A stretch of 11,129 nucleotides of DNA from Bacteroides sp. CAG:144 (GTDB taxonomy: Bacteria; Bacteroidota; Bacteroidia; Bacteroidales; UBA11471), in NCBI GenBank assembly GCA_000434215.1, contig HF999738.1:1-11129 (forward strand). Reading direction: 5' to 3'. A model generated the notes under the pieces. It searched no databases and was not told the DNA's origin. It saw only the letters and a program-made list of their open reading frames with translations. The stretch's first letter is position 1; each line of letters opens with the position of its first letter. This document shows positions 6,798-11,129 of the stretch, one piece after another. The position numbers were made by a program, and so were the translations under genes.

Positions 6798-7517
6798 ATG
6801 GATTTTCAGGAAGGGGAAATATTGTATTTCGACAAGCCCTTGCATTGGACTTCATTTAAATTGGTGAAGACTTTGCGAAACAGCATATCCCGGGCTTTGG
6901 GAATAAAAAAAATCAAGGTAGGACACGCCGGTACGCTCGATCCTTTGGCTTCGGGCGTGATGATTATATGTACCGGAAAATCGACGAAACTCATCGAAAG
7001 CTTTCAATACCAGACCAAAGAATACATTGCTACCTTGCGATTGGGAGCGACGACACCTTCGCATGATTTGGAAACGGAAATCGATGCGACGTATCCCGTC
7101 GAACATATTACCCGTGAACTTGTTGAGCAGACACTTCCCCGTTTTGTCGGGACGATAAGTCAAGTTCCTCCGGCTTTTTCGGCTTGTAAAGTCGACGGCC
7201 GTCGAGCTTATAAAATGGCACGTAAAGGTCAGTCGGTGGAACTCAAACCGAAAGAACTGGTTATCGACGAAATCGAATTGCTCGACTTTACGTCCGATAT
7301 TCTACGCATACGGGTCGTTTGCAGTAAGGGGACCTATATACGGGCTTTGGCACGAGACTTGGGAGAGGCTCTTGGCAGCGGCGCCCATCTCATTGGGCTG
7401 GTGCGTACACGAGTAGGGGAGGTTACGCTCGATCGCTGTCTTTCGGTCGACGATATTGGCCGTATTGTTGCCGAAGCCGTTTCTTCGGAAAATACCCCGG
7501 AAGAATTGAAAAATTAA
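6798..7517 (+). CDS. truB: tRNA pseudouridine(55) synthase TruB
   Basis: A 239-residue cytosolic enzyme that converts U55 of the tRNA T-loop to pseudouridine. The catalytic motif GHAGTLDPLASGV is intact with the nucleophilic aspartate at D48, the same number as in E. coli TruB. Other family blocks follow: YIATLRLGATTPSHDLETE, PPAFSACKVDGRRAYKMARK (FSA in place of the common YSA) and CSKGTYIRALARDLGEALG. I start at the ATG at 6798, preceded by an A-rich leader (AAAAACAGAAAAA), because the frame's upstream TTG at 6768 adds ten residues not typical of the family. It follows uppP by 45 bases and precedes queA by 15, so it is most likely co-transcribed. The C-terminal PUA extension seen in gamma-proteobacterial forms is absent or very short. 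Confidence 0.96.
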   Translation: MDFQEGEILYFDKPLHWTSFKLVKTLRNSISRALGIKKIKVGHAGTLDPLASGVMIICTGKSTKLIESFQYQTKEYIATLRLGATTPSHDLETEIDATYPVEHITRELVEQTLPRFVGTISQVPPAFSACKVDGRRAYKMARKGQSVELKPKELVIDEIELLDFTSDILRIRVVCSKGTYIRALARDLGEALGSGAHLIGLVRTRVGEVTLDRCLSVDDIGRIVAEAVSSENTPEELKN

Positions 7518-7532
7518 AAAACAAAATAAGAA

Positions 7533-8582
7533 ATGAAGTTATCGCAGTTTAAGTTTAAACTTACCGACGAACAGATTGCCAAGTATCCGGCAAAGAATCG
7601 CGATGAGTCGCGTCTTATGGTGGTAAATCGCAAAAACGGTTCGATAGAACATTGTGTATTCAAGGATATTATCAATTTTTTCGACGAACACGACCTTTTC
7701 GTTTTCAACGATACGCGCGTGTTTCCGGCCTTGCTTTATGGGAATAAAGAAAAAACCGGTGCGAAAATCGAAGTATTTCTTCTCCGTGAACTCAACGAAG
7801 AACACCGTTTGTGGGACGTTCTGGTCGATCCTGCCCGTAAAATACGTATCGGTAATAAGCTCTATTTCGGCGAAGACGACTCGATGGTCGCCGAGGTAAT
7901 CGACAATACCACATCGCGCGGACGCACGTTGCGATTCCTCTTCGACGGTACGCACGAAGAGTTTAAGGACGCCCTTTATAAGCTCGGGGAACCGCCGCTT
8001 CCCCGGTATATCGACCGCCCCTCCGAGCCGGAAGATTTCGAGCGTTACCAGACTATCTTCGCCCGTAATGAAGGCGCTGTCGTGGCTCCTGCCGCAGGAC
8101 TCCATTTCAGTCGGGAATTGATGAAACGTATGGAGATAAAAGGTATCGATTCTACATTCCTTACGTTGCACTCGGGACTCGGGAATTTCCGTGAAATCGA
8201 TGTTGAAGATCTTACCAAGCATAAAATGGACTCGGAGCAGATGGTCGTTACTCCCGAGATGGTCGAAGTGGTCAACCGAGCCAAAGACGAGGGACGGCAT
8301 GTGTGCGCCGTGGGAACGTCGGTCATGCGGGCTATCGAGAGCACGGTAAGTACCGACGGGCACATGAAACCGTATGACGGTTGGACCAACAAATTTATTT
8401 TCCCCCCTTATGACTTTACGGTGGCTACGAGTCTCGTAAGTAATTTCCACATGCCCTATTCGACGATGCTCATGATGGTTGCTGCTTTCGGCGGGTATGA
8501 GTTGGTGTTCGAGGCGTATGAGTCGGCGCTTAAAGAGGGTTATCATTTCGGCGCATACGGCGACGCCATGCTTATTCTTTGA
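7533..8582 (+). CDS. queA: S-adenosylmethionine:tRNA ribosyltransferase-isomerase QueA
   Basis: A 349-residue enzyme of queuosine synthesis that transfers and isomerises the ribosyl moiety of S-adenosylmethionine onto preQ1 at tRNA position 34, giving epoxyqueuosine. Conserved blocks are visible in order: the N-terminal LPxxxIAxYPAKxRDxSRL-like stretch (9-28, here starting [11 protein letters not shown]), [14 protein letters not shown] near 57-70, PAAGLHF (186-192), [24 protein letters not shown] (258-270), [34 protein letters not shown] and the C-terminal [13 protein letters not shown]. No residues appear missing. It starts 15 bases after truB with an A-rich leader, and its stop is one base from the folK start codon, so translation is probably coupled. 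Confidence 0.97.
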   Translation: MKLSQFKFKLTDEQIAKYPAKNRDESRLMVVNRKNGSIEHCVFKDIINFFDEHDLFVFNDTRVFPALLYGNKEKTGAKIEVFLLRELNEEHRLWDVLVDPARKIRIGNKLYFGEDDSMVAEVIDNTTSRGRTLRFLFDGTHEEFKDALYKLGEPPLPRYIDRPSEPEDFERYQTIFARNEGAVVAPAAGLHFSRELMKRMEIKGIDSTFLTLHSGLGNFREIDVEDLTKHKMDSEQMVVTPEMVEVVNRAKDEGRHVCAVGTSVMRAIESTVSTDGHMKPYDGWTNKFIFPPYDFTVATSLVSNFHMPYSTMLMMVAAFGGYELVFEAYESALKEGYHFGAYGDAMLIL

Positions 8583-8583
8583 T

Positions 8584-9058
8584 ATGTCTGTCGCGTATTT
8601 GTCGCTCGGTTCGAATCTCGGCGACCGTCTCCGGTTGATACAGCCGGTTGATACAGGAGGCGGTCGCCGCTCTTACTGTGGAGGCCGGTCCCCTTACGGC
8701 TTTGTCGTCGTTCTATGAAACGGAGCCGTGGGGCTTTTCTTCTCCCCATCGTTTTCTCAATGTAGCTCTTGCCCTCGACACAATTCTTTCTCCCCGGGAA
8801 CTGCTTGATGTTTCCCGGCGGATAGAACAAAAATTGGGTCGTACCCGCAAGAGTACCGACGGCGGTTATGCTGACCGCACCATCGACATCGATTTGCTTA
8901 TGATCGATGATGTCATTGTTGATACGCCCGAACTTTCACTTCCTCACCCTCGCTTGCATTTGCGGCGGTTTGTTCTTGAACCTCTTTGTGAGATTGCGCC
9001 AGAACTTTATCACCCGATATTGAAAAAGACGATTTCCCAACTTTTTTCGGATCTATAA
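8584..9058 (+). pseudogene. folK: folK (HPPK) interrupted by a 13-bp tandem duplication
   Basis: FolK transfers pyrophosphate from ATP to 6-hydroxymethyl-7,8-dihydropterin in folate synthesis. Translation from the ATG at 8584 gives the HPPK start MSVAYLSLGSNLGDRLRLIQ, then leaves frame and stops at 8718. The rest of the enzyme is in the +1 frame to 9058: EAVAALTVEAGPLTALSSFY, ETEPWGF, FLNVALALDT, LGRTRKSTDGGYADRTIDID and LPHPRLHLRRFVLEPLCEIA. The break is a perfect 13-base tandem duplication (8631-8643 and 8644-8656). Deleting one copy joins LRLIQ directly to EAVAAL and gives a normal 153-residue HPPK with all motifs. No other damage is visible, so the event is recent, reversible or a sequence error. 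A +1 ribosomal shift within 8639-8718 is an alternative rescue. The start is one base from the queA stop. Confidence 0.9.
8631..8656 (+). repeat. 13-bp perfect tandem duplication in folK
   Basis: CCGGTTGATACAG occurs twice without a gap, at 8631-8643 and 8644-8656. Thirteen is not a multiple of three, so the second copy shifts the reading frame by one. The copies are identical. Confidence 0.97.
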
Positions 9059-9148
9059 AAATGGGAGGAATCTCATTCTCTCTTTTTTATATGGTGTAAT
9101 TTTTGTAAAAATATTTTTCTGAATCATTACCTTATGTGTTTTTATTTT

Positions 9149-9156
9149 TATCTTTG
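9149..9156 (+). promoter_or_regulatory. Bacteroidetes -7 box for the secreted protein gene
   Basis: TATCTTTG fits the TAnnTTTG consensus exactly and lies 36 bases before the ATG at 9193. The upstream -33 region has no clear TTTG. The gene is therefore probably transcribed independently of the housekeeping operon. Confidence 0.7.
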
Positions 9157-9192
9157 CTCCATAAAATATTTACTTCTTAAAAATTACATTAT

Positions 9193-10347
9193 ATGAAAAA
9201 ACATTTACTTTTATCTTTACTCGCAACGAGCAGCTTCGTGGGAAGTTTGTCGGCACAGTCATTAACTCCTGCCTTTCAAGAATTATATGACTCTGATAAT
9301 CGTATCGGCCGTGAGCTTTCAATCGTGCCGAAAGAATTTACCACCAATGGACAATCGGAGTGTTGGAGCTATGAATACGATGCAGAAAAAGAAACCGTTT
9401 CCCTTTTGGATAATGACTTTCAAGAAAAAGGAAAGACAATTTCTGTTAACACAGAAACATTAACTTTCTACACAGTTTACAAAGAACGGGAGCGTGTGAT
9501 ATCTTCTTCTCCTACACGCACCGATACAATAGGAAGATTCTTTAAGGATGATATACAACGATATTTAGGTTATAATGAAGATACCCGCTTGACCACCGAG
9601 GACATAAAAAAATTTATAGAAGAAGACCGATTTTTCTCAGTGAAATGGATTTATACCGAGCCGGGTACAGGTTATACCGTTTTCCTCAATGTTACTGAAG
9701 GTAATTATGAAGAATATTCTTCTACGACGCTTATGCGGAGAGGTTATATTTGGAATGGATCTGTCCTTAGCGGGATAAATTATTATTATGATGCTTTGTA
9801 TACCGGGGGATGGACAGAGCGCAAAGAAGAGGATAATAGTGGGGGGATTTATAATCGCATGTGTGGATTATATTACTGTGATATGGACGAGAATTCTTTC
9901 AGTTCGGATGAGGTCTTTTATTTGACCCAAAACCTGTTCAATGCCGATGATAAATATGAGTATTTAGTCTGTTCGTATGAATCCGTTGTGTCTTCAAGTT
10001 CTGAGAACGATAGAGATGGCGATGGCACGATCGATCAGCAAATAATTTATTATGTTCCCCGTGCTACAAAACTATCTTGTTTATCAGAAGATGGACATAC
10101 ACTATGGCAGGTTGATATAAATGGTAGTGAGTCTTGTACGATTTATCGAATAAACGGAAAATATTATATCAGAGCAGAGGGTGTTTTTTACCTTATCGAT
10201 AAAGAATCCACCGGATTAAAAACGGTACAAAACACGGCAGCCATGAAAGTGTACCCCACCCTCGCTAGGCAAAGCGACGCCATCACCATAGAGTTTAATG
10301 CGGCGGGCGGCAATACCTTGCTGCATCTGTACATATCCGATGCTTAA
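9193..10347 (+). CDS. Secreted protein with truncated T9SS-like sorting domain
   Basis: The product as read is 384 residues. It begins with a Sec signal peptide (MKKH, hydrophobic 5-19, likely cleavage after S20-A21 before Q22). The middle (about 22-335) is acidic and aromatic-rich, matches no family I recognise, and contains a calcium-loop-like DRDGDGTID (273-281). From L342 onward the sequence switches to a more GC-rich segment that looks like the first half of a type A T9SS C-terminal sorting domain: MKVYPTLARQSDAITIEF ... LHLYISDA. It then stops because a 128-bp tandem duplication shifts the frame. If one copy is removed the frame continues to 10619 with AGRIVDSRTV ... SGMYNFTLEENGRIVDNGKIIVR, giving a 432-residue protein with a complete sorting domain. 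Without the domain the product would probably reach the periplasm but not be sorted through T9SS. Own promoter at 9149. Confidence 0.8.
   Translation: MKKHLLLSLLATSSFVGSLSAQSLTPAFQELYDSDNRIGRELSIVPKEFTTNGQSECWSYEYDAEKETVSLLDNDFQEKGKTISVNTETLTFYTVYKERERVISSSPTRTDTIGRFFKDDIQRYLGYNEDTRLTTEDIKKFIEEDRFFSVKWIYTEPGTGYTVFLNVTEGNYEEYSSTTLMRRGYIWNGSVLSGINYYYDALYTGGWTERKEEDNSGGIYNRMCGLYYCDMDENSFSSDEVFYLTQNLFNADDKYEYLVCSYESVVSSSSENDRDGDGTIDQQIIYYVPRATKLSCLSEDGHTLWQVDINGSESCTIYRINGKYYIRAEGVFYLIDKESTGLKTVQNTAAMKVYPTLARQSDAITIEFNAAGGNTLLHLYISDA
10216..10343 (+). repeat. 128-bp imperfect tandem repeat, copy 1
   Basis: Copy 1 lies in frame within the secreted protein gene and encodes LKTVQNTAAMKVYP to LYISDA. 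By direct comparison 117 of 128 positions are identical to copy 2 at 10344-10471, with no gaps. Confidence 0.95.
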
Positions 10348-10471
10348 AAACGGCACAAAACACGGGATCCATGAAAGTGTTCCCCACCCTCGCCGGGCCA
10401 AGCGACGCCATCACCATAGAGTTGAATGCGGCTGGCGGTAATACCTTGCGGCATCTGTACATATCCGATGC
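10344..10471 (+). repeat. 128-bp imperfect tandem repeat, copy 2
   Basis: Copy 2 directly abuts copy 1. It is out of frame with the upstream gene by two bases but in frame with the remaining sorting domain to 10619. Of the 11 differences from copy 1, 8 change an amino acid when read in the sorting-domain frame (for example Y to F, RQ to GP, L to R). Confidence 0.95.
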
Positions 10472-10619
10472 AGCAGGACGGATCGTCGACAGCCGTACCG
10501 TAGAAGCCGGGAAGAACAACGTATCGGTCGACGGAGGCCGTTTCCGTTCAGGCATGTACAATTTCACGCTCGAAGAGAACGGACGAATAGTGGACAATGG
10601 AAAAATCATTGTCCGGTAA
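10348..10619 (+). pseudogene. Detached complete T9SS-like C-terminal sorting domain
   Basis: The frame ending at 10619 encodes an intact sorting domain of about 82 residues from the ATG at 10371: MKVFPTLAGPSDAITIELN, then LYISDAAGRIVDSRT, a basic/glycine turn, GMYNFTLEENG and the terminal IVDNGKIIVR. This beta-sandwich pattern (LYI..A.GR.V...., G.Y.F.L...G, K.I.R ending) is that of type A T9SS sorting domains. It has no leader, signal peptide or promoter of its own, so it is most simply the severed 3' end of the secreted protein gene or of a paralogue joined to it. Translation from the internal ATG is unlikely. Confidence 0.75.
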
Positions 10620-10641
10620 TCGCTGTCGATCAGTTTCAAGA

Positions 10642-10683
10642 AATAGCCCCGGCCTCCAAAATGAAGCCGGGGTTCTATTTTTT
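10642..10683 (+). terminator. Rho-independent terminator of the secreted protein gene
   Basis: AATAG-CCCCGGC (10642-10653) pairs with GCCGGGG-(TT)-CTATT (10666-10679) around a 12-base loop, followed by a T-run to 10683. It lies 22 bases after the stop at 10619, showing that transcription is organised around the full-length frame that ends there, not the premature stop at 10347. Confidence 0.85.
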
Positions 10684-10717
10684 CCGTTCTCGGAGTATTT
10701 GCGAACCTTTCCATTGC

Positions 10718-11126
10718 TGTCATTCCGACCCGAGACCATAGACCGATAGTGAGGAATCACCACCTCTCTATCAGTTGAGATTCTTCTTCCCTACGGTCGT
10801 CAGAATGACATCGCTTGTCATCTCGAACGTAAGTATTCCGACCCGAGACCGTAGGCCGAGTGTGAGGAATCTTCTTTTCTCTATTGGTTGAGATTCTTCC
10901 TCCCTATGGTCGTTAGAATGACATCGCTTGTCATCTCGAACGCATGTGAGAGATCTCACAATAGGCTCACTTGACGGGAGATTCTTCACTCCACACTGTT
11001 CCGTTCAGAATGATAGTCAAATGTCATTCCGAGATTATGTCATTCCGAGTGAGGCCGAAAAGCCGACGAGGAATCCCCAACTATTGTTGCAGGAGATTCT
11101 TCGGTGATTTGCACCTCAGAATGACA
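10718..11126. repeat. Cluster of dispersed inverted-repeat units (right edge)
   Basis: Units run 10718-10810, 10816-10923, 10929 to about 11012 and 11038-11126, with a truncated left arm at 11022-11034. They have the same TGTCATTCCGA / TCAGAATGACA ends and GAGGAATC / GAGATTCTTC inner arms as the left cluster, all in the same orientation. In 10816-10923 the stem extends further: GACCGTAGG in the left half matches CCTATGGTC in the right half with one wobble pair. Middles differ between units. No gene is supported from 10620 to the window end; short leftward frames here are only the repeats read in translation. Confidence 0.85.
10946..11033. repeat. 88-bp direct repeat, copy 2 (identical to 8-95)
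   Basis: Identical base for base to 8-95 in the same orientation. It covers most of one inverted-repeat unit and the first arm of the next. After 11033 the sequence departs and a new left arm begins at 11038, so the junction looks like a truncation or recombination point. Confidence 0.95.
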
Positions 11127-11129
11127 AAA

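Noticed and set aside
7539..8546. Long leftward open frame of 335 codons
   Set aside because: It lies entirely opposite queA, whose motifs are all intact; its product has no recognisable features. It is a frame shadow caused by codon usage.
8648..9058. A shorter intact folK starting at TTG 8648
   Set aside because: It would lack the N-terminal SLGSNLGDR strand and loop that form the HPPK fold and substrate site, and those residues are encoded just upstream in another frame.
10371..10619. Independent small gene starting at an internal ATG
   Set aside because: There is no promoter or signal peptide, and its first part duplicates the upstream gene; it is best explained as the severed 3' end of the secreted protein gene.
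10718..11126. CRISPR array, considered because of repeated blocks with variable middles
   Set aside because: Unit lengths and spacings are irregular, repeats are imperfect and internally palindromic over 70-110 bases, variable parts lie inside hairpins rather than between short identical repeats, and no cas genes are present.
1..11129. tRNA or rRNA genes, insertion sequence transposases, integrases, toxin-antitoxin or phage-defence genes
   Set aside because: I looked for their hallmarks on both strands and saw none; every substantial gene is accounted for by the families listed.

Overview
The window looks like chromosomal DNA of an anaerobic Bacteroidales bacterium. Three genes carry the Bacteroidetes-type -7 box (TAnnTTTG) and the leaders are A-rich with no strong Shine-Dalgarno sequences. 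The gene order ftsX / DUF3098 / uppP / truB / queA / folK is one I know from this order. A type IX secretion (T9SS) style C-terminal sorting domain is present and a rubrerythrin suggests an anaerobe. The T9SS-like domain fits Barnesiella/Tannerella/Porphyromonas-type lineages better than Bacteroides itself, but I cannot name a genus.

Layout: 1-645 is non-coding and filled with imperfect inverted-repeat units (TGTCATTCCGAG ... GAGGAATCTC ... GAGATTCTTC ... TCAGAATGACA) interrupted by a GC-rich module. 646-796 shows nothing recognisable. A very strong hairpin (797-840) ends the leftward pair nitroreductase - rubrerythrin (2146 to 855). A divergent AraC-family regulator (2277-3146) shares a 130-bp intergenic region with the nitroreductase gene; that region contains a perfect 19-bp interrupted palindrome. 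An MFS exporter-like gene (3394-4578) with its own promoter follows. Then comes a tightly packed rightward housekeeping operon, 4751-9058: ftsX (cell division/ABC-type membrane component), a small DUF3098 membrane protein, uppP (undecaprenyl-phosphate recycling), truB (tRNA psi55), queA (queuosine) and folK (folate). A secreted, T9SS-tagged protein gene (9193-10347) with its own promoter and a strong downstream terminator follows, and the right edge (10718-11126) is again the same inverted-repeat family, including an 88-bp stretch identical to the left edge.

The most notable observations are two independent, frame-breaking tandem duplications in neighbouring genes. In folK a perfect 13-bp duplication at codons 16-20 shifts the frame; removing one copy restores a textbook 153-residue HPPK. 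In the secreted protein a diverged 128-bp tandem duplication (117/128 identical) truncates the sorting domain; removing one copy restores a complete 432-residue protein ending in a full sorting domain. Both are exactly the lesions that could be reversed by recombination or slippage, but an assembly or sequencing error (folK) and simple gene decay (secreted protein) remain open explanations. I do not see convincing evidence of a wholly new multi-gene system.
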